Source of the DNA: CAZTDU01 sp964617355
Lineage (GTDB): Bacteria > Pseudomonadota > Gammaproteobacteria > Burkholderiales > SG8-39
Direction: 5' to 3'
DNA: 64,000 nucleotides
Assembly (NCBI GenBank): GCA_964617355.1
Contig: CAZTXP010000006.1
Coordinates: forward strand, 1 to 64,000
Below the pieces are notes generated by a model that made no database searches, was not told the DNA's origin, and was given only the letters and a program-made list of their open reading frames with translations. This document shows positions 17,373 through 25,959 of the stretch, piece by piece (position 1 is the first letter of the stretch; every line of letters begins with the position of its first letter). A program made the translations under genes and the position numbers.

Positions 17373-18032
17373 ATGACCTATTCGATCGCAGCGAAATGCG
17401 CGCGCACCGGGATGTTCGGCTGCGCGGTCACGACCTCCAGCATCGCCGTCGGCAGTCGCTGCGCGTACGCGCGCGCCGGTGTCGGATCGGTGCTCACGCA
17501 GCATCGCACCGATCCGAGGCTCGGCCCGCGCGGGCTCGATTTGCTCGCCGAAGGCCTCGACGCCGCCACGGTGGTCGATCGCCTCACGCGCGACGTGCCG
17601 GGCATTGGCTGGCGGCAACTCGCGATCGTCGACGCGCAGGGACGCACCGCCGCGTATCACGGCGCGCGCATCACCTCGGTGCATTCACACCATGAAGGTG
17701 CGCAGTGCATCGCGGCCGGCAACATCCTCACCAATGCCGACGTGCCGCGCGCGATGGTCGCGGCGTTCGAGGCGCGCCCCGCGGCACACCTCGCGGAGCG
17801 TCTGGTGCTGGCCCTCGAAGCCGGGTACGCTGCCGGAGGCGAGCCCAAGCAGGTGAAGTCCGCAGCGCTGCTGGTGGTCGAGCTCGAGTCGTTCCCGCTC
17901 GTCGACCTGCGCGTGGACTACGACCCGCAGCCGCTGGTGCAGTTGCGGTGGCTGTGGGAGAACTACGAGCCTGCCGCGAAGTTGTACGTCGAGCGCGCGG
18001 TCAATCCCGACGGCGCCCCCGGCGCCGCCTGA
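17373..18032 (+). CDS. DUF1028 family protein (Ntn-hydrolase-like)
   Basis: 219 aa. The N-terminus MTYSIAAKCARTGMFGCAVTTSSIAVGSRCAYARAGVG and the later GNILTNADVPRAM are characteristic of DUF1028, a family with an Ntn-hydrolase-like fold often found beside peptide transporters and amidases. It precedes a complete oligopeptide-type ABC importer operon by 16 nt and is probably cotranscribed. A hydrolytic role on an imported peptide or amide is an inference. A TATGCT element 15 nt before the ATG is a possible -10. Confidence 0.85.
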   Translation: MTYSIAAKCARTGMFGCAVTTSSIAVGSRCAYARAGVGSVLTQHRTDPRLGPRGLDLLAEGLDAATVVDRLTRDVPGIGWRQLAIVDAQGRTAAYHGARITSVHSHHEGAQCIAAGNILTNADVPRAMVAAFEARPAAHLAERLVLALEAGYAAGGEPKQVKSAALLVVELESFPLVDLRVDYDPQPLVQLRWLWENYEPAAKLYVERAVNPDGAPGAA

Positions 18033-18048
18033 CAAAGGAGTGCACGCC

Positions 18049-19539
18049 ATGCGATCCACGATGCTGCGCGCCGTTCTGCTGGCGCTCGCGATGACCCTGC
18101 CGTTCGCCGCCGGCGCCAAGGGCACGCTGCGCGCCACGCTGAACGCGAACCTGAACCACCTCAACCCCGCCAAGGCGACCATCGGCGAGGAGTACATCTA
18201 CGACGTGCTGGTCTTCAGCGGCCTGGTACGCATCGACGAGAACCTGAAGTTCCAGGGCGAGCTCGCCGAGCGCTGGGAGTCGAGCGAGGACCTGAAGACG
18301 TGGACCTTCTACCTGAGGAAGGGCGTGAAGTTCCATCACGGCAAGGAACTCGGCGCCGAGGACGTGATCGCCACCTTCCGCATGATCGCCGACCCGGCCA
18401 CCGCCTCCAGCGCGCGCACCTACATGGACCTCGTCGAGGCCTTCGAGGCGGTCGACAAGTACACCGTGCGCTTCAAGCTGAAGATCCCGTACGCGGGTTT
18501 CGCCGAGCTGATGGTCGAGCGGCAGATGAAGATCGTGCCGAGCGACCGCATGGACAAGCTCGCCACCGAACCGAGCGGCACCGGCCCGTTCAAGCTGAAG
18601 TCCTGGGTGCCGGGCGACCGGCTGGAACTGGTGAAGCACACCGAGTACTTCGAGAAGGGCCTGCCCAGGCTCGACGGCGTGACCTTCCGCATCATGCCGG
18701 AGAACGCCGCGCGGGTCGCCGCGATCGAGTCCGGCAGCGTCGACCTCGTCTGGAACCTGCCGCTGGAGTCGATCGACAAGCTGAAGGAGAGCAAGGTGCT
18801 GACCGTGGACTCGGTCGCCACGTCCACCTGGGACGGCATCGTCATGGGCAACAAGACCAAGCCCTTCGACGACGTGCGCGTGCGCCGCGCGGTGCTGCTC
18901 GCACTGGACAAGCAGCAGCTCGCCACCTTCGCCGCCTTCGGCCACGGCACGCCGACGCATTCGCCGATCTCGCCCAAGCACCCGTACTTCAACAAGCAGC
19001 TCAGCCTGAAGCCGGACGTCGCGCAGGCGAAGAAGTTGCTCGCCGAGGCCGGCTACCCGAACGGCTTCACGATTCCGCTGCACGTGCCGGTGGGGCGCCC
19101 GACGCGCGAGCGCATGGCGATCGCCGTGCAGCACATGCTGAAGCAGGTCGGCATCCAGGTCGAGGTGATCCGCATGCCGTACAACCGCTTCCAGACCGAG
19201 ATCTCGGGCAAGGCGCCGTTCTACATGGACGGCTACTTCACGCGCCCCACCGTCGACACCTCCACCTACCCCTGGTACCACACCACCGGCTCGTGGAACA
19301 CGCGCATGTGGCACTTCAGCTCCAAGCGCATCGACGAACTACTGGACAAGGCGCGCGGCACGCGCGACGAGAAGGAGCTCGCGAAGCTCTACCAGACCTT
19401 CCAGCAGTACGCGGTCGAGGACGTGCCCGGCGTCATCGCCTACGTGATGAACTTCGCCAACGCGTACCGCAAGAACGTGAAGGGCTTCAAGACCCACCCG
19501 TACCTTTGGCTCGACCTGAGGAACGTCACGGTCGAGTGA
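18049..19539 (+). CDS. ABC transporter substrate-binding protein, family 5 (peptide type)
   Basis: 496 aa. AAAGGAG at 18034-18040 fixes the ATG at 18049. A signal peptide (LRAVLLALAMTLPFAAGA) is followed by the SBP_bac_5 fold: LNHLNPAKATIGEE, ERWESSEDLKTWTFYLRKGVKFHHG and the hinge region TGPFKLKSW. It is the periplasmic receptor of the importer encoded by the next three genes, for a peptide, an opine or another modified amino acid. The first gene of the transporter operon proper. Confidence 0.92.
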   Translation: MRSTMLRAVLLALAMTLPFAAGAKGTLRATLNANLNHLNPAKATIGEEYIYDVLVFSGLVRIDENLKFQGELAERWESSEDLKTWTFYLRKGVKFHHGKELGAEDVIATFRMIADPATASSARTYMDLVEAFEAVDKYTVRFKLKIPYAGFAELMVERQMKIVPSDRMDKLATEPSGTGPFKLKSWVPGDRLELVKHTEYFEKGLPRLDGVTFRIMPENAARVAAIESGSVDLVWNLPLESIDKLKESKVLTVDSVATSTWDGIVMGNKTKPFDDVRVRRAVLLALDKQQLATFAAFGHGTPTHSPISPKHPYFNKQLSLKPDVAQAKKLLAEAGYPNGFTIPLHVPVGRPTRERMAIAVQHMLKQVGIQVEVIRMPYNRFQTEISGKAPFYMDGYFTRPTVDTSTYPWYHTTGSWNTRMWHFSSKRIDELLDKARGTRDEKELAKLYQTFQQYAVEDVPGVIAYVMNFANAYRKNVKGFKTHPYLWLDLRNVTVE

Positions 19540-19555
19540 GCGCGGCGCCCACCGC

Positions 19556-20515
19556 GTGCTCCTCTATGCGCTGAAGCGCCTCGCCGGCATCGCCGCGATC
19601 CTCGCGGTGATGTCGGTGCTGATCTTCTGGGCGACACAGGTGATGCCCGGCGACGTCGCGCACATGATCGTCGGGCAGTTCGCCACCGAGGACCAGGTGC
19701 GCGCGGTGCGCGGGCGCCTCGGCCTCGACGACCCGGTGCTGGACCAGTACCTGCGCTGGGCCGGCGCCGCGCTGCGCGGCGACCTCGGCCTGTCGATGAT
19801 GATGGACCGCCCGATCGGGCCGATGATCGGCGAGGCGATCGCGCGCTCCGCAGTGCTCGCCGGCGTGTCGATCGTGCTCGTCGCCGCGATCGGCATCGGC
19901 CTCGGCGTGCTCACCGGCACGCGGCCGGGAACCACGACCGACCACGCGGTGTCGGTCGGCCTGTATTTCTTCATCTCGGTGCCGGAGTTCTTCTGGGCGA
20001 TCGTGGTGATCCTGCTCTTCGCGGGGACGCTGGGCTGGTTCCCGGCCACCGGTTACGCGCCGATGTCCGACGGCTTCTGGACCTGGCTGCAGCACCTCGT
20101 GCTGCCGGTGGCGACGCTGGTGTCGGGGCTGGTGGCGCACGTCGCGCGGCTGACGCGCTCGTCGATCATCGAGACCATGCGCGCGCAGTACGTGGTCGCG
20201 GCGCGCGCCAAGGGCCTGCCGGAGCGCACGGTGATCCGGCGCCACGCGCTGCCGAACGCGCTGGTGCCGACCATCACCGTGCTCGCCATCGACGTGGGCC
20301 TGCTGATGGGCGGCATCGTCGTGGTCGAGACGGTGTTCTCCTATCCCGGCCTCGGGCGCCTCTTGATCTTCGCGCTCGAGCAGAAGGACCTGCCGGTGGT
20401 GCAGGCCGGCATCCTCGTGGTCACCGCGGTGTATGCCGCGGCGAACTTGGTGGCCGACCTCGCGTACGCCTGGTTCAACCCGCGCATCCGGTACGGCCGT
20501 GCGGTGGCCTCCTAG
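19556..20515 (+). CDS. ABC transporter permease (DppB/OppB type)
   Basis: 319 aa from GTG 19556. Six membrane segments are expected, with the first in residues 9-29 (IAAILAVMSVLIFWATQVMPG). The family EAA-type cytoplasmic loop reads MRAQYVVAARAKGLPERTVIRRHALPNALVPT. It forms the inner-membrane channel with the next gene product, whose start lies 17 nt inside the end of this gene. Confidence 0.92.
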   Translation: MLLYALKRLAGIAAILAVMSVLIFWATQVMPGDVAHMIVGQFATEDQVRAVRGRLGLDDPVLDQYLRWAGAALRGDLGLSMMMDRPIGPMIGEAIARSAVLAGVSIVLVAAIGIGLGVLTGTRPGTTTDHAVSVGLYFFISVPEFFWAIVVILLFAGTLGWFPATGYAPMSDGFWTWLQHLVLPVATLVSGLVAHVARLTRSSIIETMRAQYVVAARAKGLPERTVIRRHALPNALVPTITVLAIDVGLLMGGIVVVETVFSYPGLGRLLIFALEQKDLPVVQAGILVVTAVYAAANLVADLAYAWFNPRIRYGRAVAS

Positions 20516-21317
20516 CCTCGTCGCCGGCGGTACGCTGTTCGCGCTGATCGCGGCTGCCGCCGCTGCGGGACCCGCGCTCGCGCCGTACCCGCACGACGAG
20601 ATGAACATCATGGCGCGCCTGGTGGCGCCCGGCGCGGCCCACTGGCTCGGCACCGACGAGTTCGGGCGCGACGTGCTGTCGAGGCTGCTGCACGGCGCGC
20701 GGCTGTCGCTGCTGATGGGCATCGGCGCGACGCTCGTCAGCCTCTTCCTCGGCGTGCCGCTGGGCCTCGCCGCCGGCTACTACCGCGGCCGCGTCGACGA
20801 GGCGATCATGCGCTCGGTCGACCTGCTGATGTCGGTGCCGCCGATCCTGATGGGCATCCTGATCCTGTCGATGACGCCGCCGAACCCGTGGAAGACCGCC
20901 ATCGCGGTGGGCGTGATCTACGTGCCGATCATGGCGCGCCTCGCGCGCAGCGTGACGCTCGAGGTGGCCGCCGAGGAGTTCGTGCTCGCGGCGCGCGCGC
21001 GCGGCGAGCGCGGCTGGTACATCCTCGCCGCCGAGATCCTGCCGAACGCGTGGCCGCCGATCATCGTCGAGTCGGCGCTGCGCGTGACCTTCGCCATCAT
21101 GCTCGGCGCGGCGCTGTCCTTCCTCGGCCTCGGCGTGCACCCGCCGGCGTCCGACTGGGGCCTGATGATCGCCGAGGCGCGCCCGTTCGTCGGCGAGGCG
21201 CCGTGGGTCGCGATCGCGCCCGGCGTGGTGCTCTGCCTCACGGTGATCGCGGTGAACCTGATCGGCGACGGCCTGCGCGAGGTGCTCGACCCGCGCCTGA
21301 AGCGGGGGCGCGGATGA
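20499..21317 (+). CDS. ABC transporter permease (DppC/OppC type)
   Basis: 272 aa from GTG 20499. HWLGTDEFGRDVLSRLLHGARLSL is the classic DppC N-terminal motif. The EAA loop reads LEVAAEEFVLAARARGERGWYILAAEILPN, and the C-terminal part has LGAALSFLGLGVHPPASDWG. The start overlaps the DppB-type gene by 17 nt and the stop overlaps the ATPase gene by 4 nt (ATGA). Upstream in-frame starts would lengthen the overlap without family support. Confidence 0.9.
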   Translation: MRWPPSLVAGGTLFALIAAAAAAGPALAPYPHDEMNIMARLVAPGAAHWLGTDEFGRDVLSRLLHGARLSLLMGIGATLVSLFLGVPLGLAAGYYRGRVDEAIMRSVDLLMSVPPILMGILILSMTPPNPWKTAIAVGVIYVPIMARLARSVTLEVAAEEFVLAARARGERGWYILAAEILPNAWPPIIVESALRVTFAIMLGAALSFLGLGVHPPASDWGLMIAEARPFVGEAPWVAIAPGVVLCLTVIAVNLIGDGLREVLDPRLKRGRG

Positions 21318-23338
21318 GCGAACCCGTGTTGTCGGTACAACACCTGTCTGTCGACTACCCGGCGCCCGGCGGGCGCCTGCGCGCGCTGCGCGAGGTTTCG
21401 TTCGACGTGGGTGCCGGCCGCGCGCTCGGCGTCGTCGGCGAATCCGGCTCCGGGAAAAGCACCACCGCGCTCGCGACGCTCGGCCTGCTCGCGCCCGAGG
21501 CGCGCATCGCGGGTGGCGACATCCTGTTCCGCGGCCGCTCGCTGCTCGCGCTCGACGCCGAGGCGCGTCGCGCGTTGCGCGGCGACCGCATCGCGATCGT
21601 GTTCCAGGACCCGTTCACCTCGCTCAACCCGGCTATTCCCGTCGGGCGGCAGATCGCGGAGCCGCTCATCCTGCATCGCGGGCTCGACACGCGCGCCGCC
21701 GCATCGGAAGTCGAGCGCCTGCTCGCCGAGGTCGGCATCCCCGATCCGGCGGCGGTAGCGCTCGCCTACCCGCACCAGCTCTCCGGCGGCATGAAGCAGC
21801 GCGCGCTGATCGCCACCGCGCTCGCGTGCTCGCCCGACCTGCTGGTGCTCGACGAGCCGACCACGGCGCTCGACGTCACCATCGAGGCGCAGATCCTCGA
21901 CCTGCTGGAGAAGCTGCGCCGCGAGCGCGGCCTGTCCATGCTCTACATCACGCACAACCTCGGCGTGGTCGCGCGCGTCTGCGACGACGTCTGCGTGCTC
22001 TATGCCGGCAGCGTGGTCGAGACCGGCGCGGCCGCAGAGGTGCTGCGGCGGCCGCGGCACCCGTACACCAAGGGGCTGCTCGCCTCGCTGCCGCGCATCG
22101 CCGAGCGCAGGCAGCGGCTGGCGCCCATCCCGGGGCGTTTCCCCGACCTCGTCAGCCCGCCGCCGGGCTGCGTGTTCCATCCGCGCTGCGCGTTCGCCGA
22201 GGAGCGCTGCGCGAGCGAGGCGCAATCGCTCGCGGACGGGGTGCGCTGCTGGCGCGCCGGGGAGCTGGCGGGCGAAGCGTGGCGCGCGGATGCCGCGGAG
22301 GCGCCGCCGGCCTCGACGCCGGCAGATGCATCGCGCGCGCTGGTCGAGGTGTGCGATGTCGCGAAGACTTTCGAGCGCGGCGGCCTGCTCGACGGATTGC
22401 GGCTGGATTTCTCCGGCGGCTTCCCGCTGAAGCTGTCGCGGCCGACGGTGCGCGCCGTGGACGGCGTGACGCTTGGCGTCGCGCCCGGGGAGGTTCTCGG
22501 GCTGGTGGGAGAGAGCGGCTGCGGCAAGTCCACGCTCGGGCGCATGCTGGTCGGGCTGGTGGAGCCGAGCGCCGGCGCGATCGCGGTAGACGGTCGCCCA
22601 CCGCGCGAAGCGCACCGCGCCGCGCAGATCATCTTCCAGAATCCGGATTCGTCGCTGAATCCGCGCAAGACCGTCGAGGCGATCGTCGGCCGGCCGCTGG
22701 CGCTGCACGGCCTCGCGAGCGGCGCGCGGCTGAGGGAGCGCGTGGTCGAGTTGCTGGAGCTCGTGCGGCTGCCCGCGGCGTACCTCGATCGCTACCCGCA
22801 CCAGCTCTCCGGCGGCGAGAAGCAGCGCGTCGGCATCGCGCGCGCGCTCGCCACCGAGCCGCGCTTCATCGTCTGCGACGAGGCGGTGTCCGCGCTGGAT
22901 GTTTCGGTGCAGGCCTACGTGCTGAACGTGCTCGCCGACCTCCGCGACCGGCTGCAGGTGGCCTACCTCTTCATCTCGCACGACCTCTCGGTGGTCGCGC
23001 ACATCGCCGACCGCGTGGCGGTGATGTACCGCGGCGCGATCGTCGAGGAGGGGCCGGCCGCAAGCGTGCTCGCTCCGCCGTTCCACCCGTACACCGAGGC
23101 ACTGCTGTCGGCGATCCCGGAAGTGGACGCCTCGGCGCGCGGCGAGCGCATCCGCCTGCGCGGCGACGTCGCCGACGCGCCGGGCGCGGCGCGCGGCTGC
23201 CGCTTCCAACACCGCTGCCCGCGCAAGCTTGGCGCGCAGTGCGAGGAGCAATCGCCGCCAGTCCGCGAGGTCGCGCCCGGCCATCGCATCGCCTGCCACA
23301 TCGCGTTCGAGCAGGCCAGGTTCCCGGAGGCCGCATGA
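21314..23338 (+). CDS. Fused dual ABC ATPase of the oligopeptide importer (DppD-DppF type)
   Basis: 674 aa containing two complete nucleotide-binding domains. The first has Walker A GESGSGKST, signature LSGGMKQR and Walker B LLVLDEPTTALD. The second has GESGCGKST, LSGGEKQR and FIVCDEAVSALD. Each ends with an oligopeptide-type C-terminal module with HPYT and a Cys cluster (CVFHPRCAFAEERC, CRFQHRCP). These proteins are usually two separate genes; the fusion also occurs elsewhere (GsiA-like). It energises the two permeases encoded upstream. ATGA overlaps on both sides indicate translational coupling. Confidence 0.93.
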   Translation: MSEPVLSVQHLSVDYPAPGGRLRALREVSFDVGAGRALGVVGESGSGKSTTALATLGLLAPEARIAGGDILFRGRSLLALDAEARRALRGDRIAIVFQDPFTSLNPAIPVGRQIAEPLILHRGLDTRAAASEVERLLAEVGIPDPAAVALAYPHQLSGGMKQRALIATALACSPDLLVLDEPTTALDVTIEAQILDLLEKLRRERGLSMLYITHNLGVVARVCDDVCVLYAGSVVETGAAAEVLRRPRHPYTKGLLASLPRIAERRQRLAPIPGRFPDLVSPPPGCVFHPRCAFAEERCASEAQSLADGVRCWRAGELAGEAWRADAAEAPPASTPADASRALVEVCDVAKTFERGGLLDGLRLDFSGGFPLKLSRPTVRAVDGVTLGVAPGEVLGLVGESGCGKSTLGRMLVGLVEPSAGAIAVDGRPPREAHRAAQIIFQNPDSSLNPRKTVEAIVGRPLALHGLASGARLRERVVELLELVRLPAAYLDRYPHQLSGGEKQRVGIARALATEPRFIVCDEAVSALDVSVQAYVLNVLADLRDRLQVAYLFISHDLSVVAHIADRVAVMYRGAIVEEGPAASVLAPPFHPYTEALLSAIPEVDASARGERIRLRGDVADAPGAARGCRFQHRCPRKLGAQCEEQSPPVREVAPGHRIACHIAFEQARFPEAA

Positions 23339-24504
23339 GCGCCAGCACCGAACTCCTCGCCTGGCTGCGCCCGCGCAACGCCGAGATCCTCGCCCTCACC
23401 GCCGAGCTGGTCGCCGTCGAGAGCGGCACCTACGACACCGCGAACGTCGCTCGCGTCGGCGAGATCTGGGGCGCGCGCTGGAAGTCGCTCGGCTTCGAGG
23501 AACGCACGCGACCGCTCGAGGGCCACGCCCCGCAGCGCTCGTTCCACCGCCGCGGCGAGGGCAAGGGACGCCTCGTCATCCTCGGCCACGCCGACACGGT
23601 GTGGCCCGCGGGCAGCCATCCCGACTGGCCGTTCAGCGTCGACGGCGAACTCGCGCGCGGCGCCGGCGTCGGCGACATGAAGGGCGGCCTCGCGATGGCG
23701 TGGTACGCGGTGTCCGCGCTCGTCGCCACCGGCCGCGCGCTGCCCGCCGAGACCACGGTGTTGCTGGTGCCGGACGAGGAGATCGGCTCGCGCAAGTCGC
23801 GCCCGTGGATCGAGGAAAGCTGCCGCGGCGCGGACGCGGTGCTGGTGCTCGAGCCGACGCGGCCCGAGGGCGGCGTGGTCGTCGGCCGGCGCGCGGTGGG
23901 TTCGATCATCGCGCGCTATACCGGTCGCTCGGCGCACGCCGCGGTCAACTACGCCGAGGGCGCGAGCGCGGTGAGGGCCGCGGCGCGCGCGACGCTGGCG
24001 CTCGACCAGTTCACCGACGTGTCGCGCCATCGAGTGGTGAACGTCGGCATCTTCCGCGGCGGCGCCGCGCGGCAGGTGGTGCCGCACGAGGCGGTGCTGC
24101 ACGTCGACATCCGCGCCGGCTTCGCCGAGGACGTCGAGCCGCTGGACCGGCAGGTGAAGGCCGTGCTCGCCGACACGGGCGATGCGCGCGTCACCGTCGA
24201 GATCGAAGGCGGCTGGTCGCGGCCGATGTTCCCCGAGAGCGCGAGCGCCGCGCTCTACGCGCTCGCCGAGGGCTTCGCGCGCGAGATCGGCGCGCCGATC
24301 CATCCGGTGGTGTCGAGCGGCGGCTCGGACGGCAGCTTCCCTGGCGCGATGGGCATCCCGACGCTGGATGGCCTCGGCCCGATCTGCTACGAATCGTGCA
24401 GCCGGCGCGAGCGCATCATCATCGCCAGCCTCGCCGAGCGCGGCGCGCTGTTCGGTGCGCTGGTGGACGCGGTGGCGCAGGGCGCCGCGGTCCGCGCGCC
24501 CTGA
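23335..24504 (+). CDS. M20-family peptidase (carboxypeptidase G2-like) lacking a C-terminal His ligand
   Basis: 389 aa. Zinc-site motifs are GHADTVW, GDMKGG and PDEEIGS, and the dimerisation domain starts near ARYTGRSAHAAVNYAEGA. The C-terminal part keeps SGGSDGSF and LDGLG. In the position where carboxypeptidase G2 relatives have the last zinc-binding His it reads CYESCSRRERI, with no His. It is the last gene of the peptide-importer operon (ATGA overlap). It likely hydrolyses the imported compound in the cytosol, unless the altered site has changed its activity. Confidence 0.88.
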   Translation: MSASTELLAWLRPRNAEILALTAELVAVESGTYDTANVARVGEIWGARWKSLGFEERTRPLEGHAPQRSFHRRGEGKGRLVILGHADTVWPAGSHPDWPFSVDGELARGAGVGDMKGGLAMAWYAVSALVATGRALPAETTVLLVPDEEIGSRKSRPWIEESCRGADAVLVLEPTRPEGGVVVGRRAVGSIIARYTGRSAHAAVNYAEGASAVRAAARATLALDQFTDVSRHRVVNVGIFRGGAARQVVPHEAVLHVDIRAGFAEDVEPLDRQVKAVLADTGDARVTVEIEGGWSRPMFPESASAALYALAEGFAREIGAPIHPVVSSGGSDGSFPGAMGIPTLDGLGPICYESCSRRERIIIASLAERGALFGALVDAVAQGAAVRAP

Positions 24505-24507
24505 GGG

Positions 24508-25959
24508 CTAGCCGACCGCCTTCAACCAGGTCACCGGCTTGCCGAGCGCGCCGCCGAGCGCCTTGCCCTCGGGGTCGGCGAGCGCGGCGTCGCGGGCCTT
24601 GGCGATCGCTTTCGCCTGCTCGGTGGGATCGGACGTCGCCGGGTTCTCGACCAGCGCGTCCATGATGGCGTTGAAGTTCGCGCGGCCGCGGCGGTGGGTC
24701 TCGCCGTAGCCCTTCACGAGGCGCGCGCAGTCGGCGATCTCGAGCGCGAGCGGCACGCTCTTCTTCGCCGCGTCGCGCACGAGGCCGAGCCAGCGTTCGA
24801 TGGTCTTCTGCTCTTCCGCATACCGGTAGCTGCTCGGGCGCCACGGCTTCAGCCACGCGAGCGACCGCACCATTAGGAAGCCGAGGATGCCCGAGGTCTT
24901 CACGTGCATGCCGCGGTTGTACGCATCGAGCTTGCCGTTCTTCTCCGCCCACGACACGAGCGAATGCCCCATCGACGGCGGCAAGAGCGACGCGAACTCC
25001 TCGACGCCGGGCTTCAGGTGATCGATGACGATCACGGGTTCGTCCGGCTTCGCGCCGACCTCTCGGCGCACGCGCTCGAAGCGCGAGGCGCGCGTCTTCA
25101 GGTCGGCGACGCGGATGATGTCCTCGTAGCTCATCCACACCGCGAGGTGGCGCGCGGTCTCGCCGACCAGCTTCGCGTCGTCGGTGCCGAGGGATTTCAC
25201 GCGCTCGAGGAACAGCTTCGCGTAGGCATCACCCTGGTAGTCCTTCAAGCGCTCGACGCCGAGGTCGAGGATCTTCTGCGTGTCGGGCGGCAGCGGCTTC
25301 GGGGCCGGCTGCGGCACGGGCTTCGCGCCCGAGGCGATGTCGAATCCTGCGGCGAAGCCGCGCAGGCTCGCCTCCGCGCCGCGGCCGGCCTTCTTGATCG
25401 CCGCCTCGCAGGCCTCGCGCGGCAGCGGCAGGCTGCCTGCGCCCGCCATCGCGCCGAACAGCACCGCATTGATCACCGTGCCGTTCGCCTGTGCGAGTTC
25501 GCGCATGTCGAAGAGCACGGGCTTCCTGGCCAGTTCCTTCGCCGCACTGAGCGCGCGCTCGGAGTCGAAGCGCCCGTCGCCCATCTGCATCTTCTCCATG
25601 GTGGCGTAGATGCGGTGTGTCGAGGCAACCAGCGTCGTCCGATCCGGGCTGACGTAGCCGTTCTGCATCGCGCGCGCGGCCTCCACCAGTTCGGAGGCGA
25701 CCATCACGTCGACGTTGCCGGGGCTCGGTGTGAGCGACATCACCGGCTCGCGACCGCCGAGCAGCTCGCGCTTCGCGGGATAGATCTCGAGGTAGTAGGT
25801 AGTCGCGCCGGTGCGCTGCGCGACGCCGGGGATCGAAGTGCCTTGCACCGGGAAGTCGCAGTGCGTGGCGGCCTCGACCAGCCAGTCGGCCATGACGCCG
25901 CCGCCTTCGCCGCCGAGGGCGGCCACGAGGATGGTGATGGTGCGATCGGGAAGCGTCAT
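24508..25959 (-). CDS. iorB: Indolepyruvate:ferredoxin oxidoreductase beta subunit, long form
   Basis: 483 aa from ATG 25957-25959. The first 200 residues are the gamma-domain of 2-oxoacid:ferredoxin oxidoreductases (LVAALGGEGGGVMADWLVEAA, GVAQRTGATTYYLE). The rest is a mostly helical C-terminal extension seen in long IorB-family proteins, more than doubling the length of archaeal IorB. With IorA it oxidatively decarboxylates arylpyruvates to aryl-acetyl-CoA, giving electrons to ferredoxin. The start overlaps the iorA stop by 4 nt (ATGA). Confidence 0.9.
   Translation of the reverse strand: MTLPDRTITILVAALGGEGGGVMADWLVEAATHCDFPVQGTSIPGVAQRTGATTYYLEIYPAKRELLGGREPVMSLTPSPGNVDVMVASELVEAARAMQNGYVSPDRTTLVASTHRIYATMEKMQMGDGRFDSERALSAAKELARKPVLFDMRELAQANGTVINAVLFGAMAGAGSLPLPREACEAAIKKAGRGAEASLRGFAAGFDIASGAKPVPQPAPKPLPPDTQKILDLGVERLKDYQGDAYAKLFLERVKSLGTDDAKLVGETARHLAVWMSYEDIIRVADLKTRASRFERVRREVGAKPDEPVIVIDHLKPGVEEFASLLPPSMGHSLVSWAEKNGKLDAYNRGMHVKTSGILGFLMVRSLAWLKPWRPSSYRYAEEQKTIERWLGLVRDAAKKSVPLALEIADCARLVKGYGETHRRGRANFNAIMDALVENPATSDPTEQAKAIAKARDAALADPEGKALGGALGKPVTWLKAVG

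Noticed and set aside
18001..25000. Several long minus-strand frames (to 793 codons) opposite the ABC operon
   Set aside because: The plus-strand genes have complete family motifs; the opposite frames are composition artefacts.
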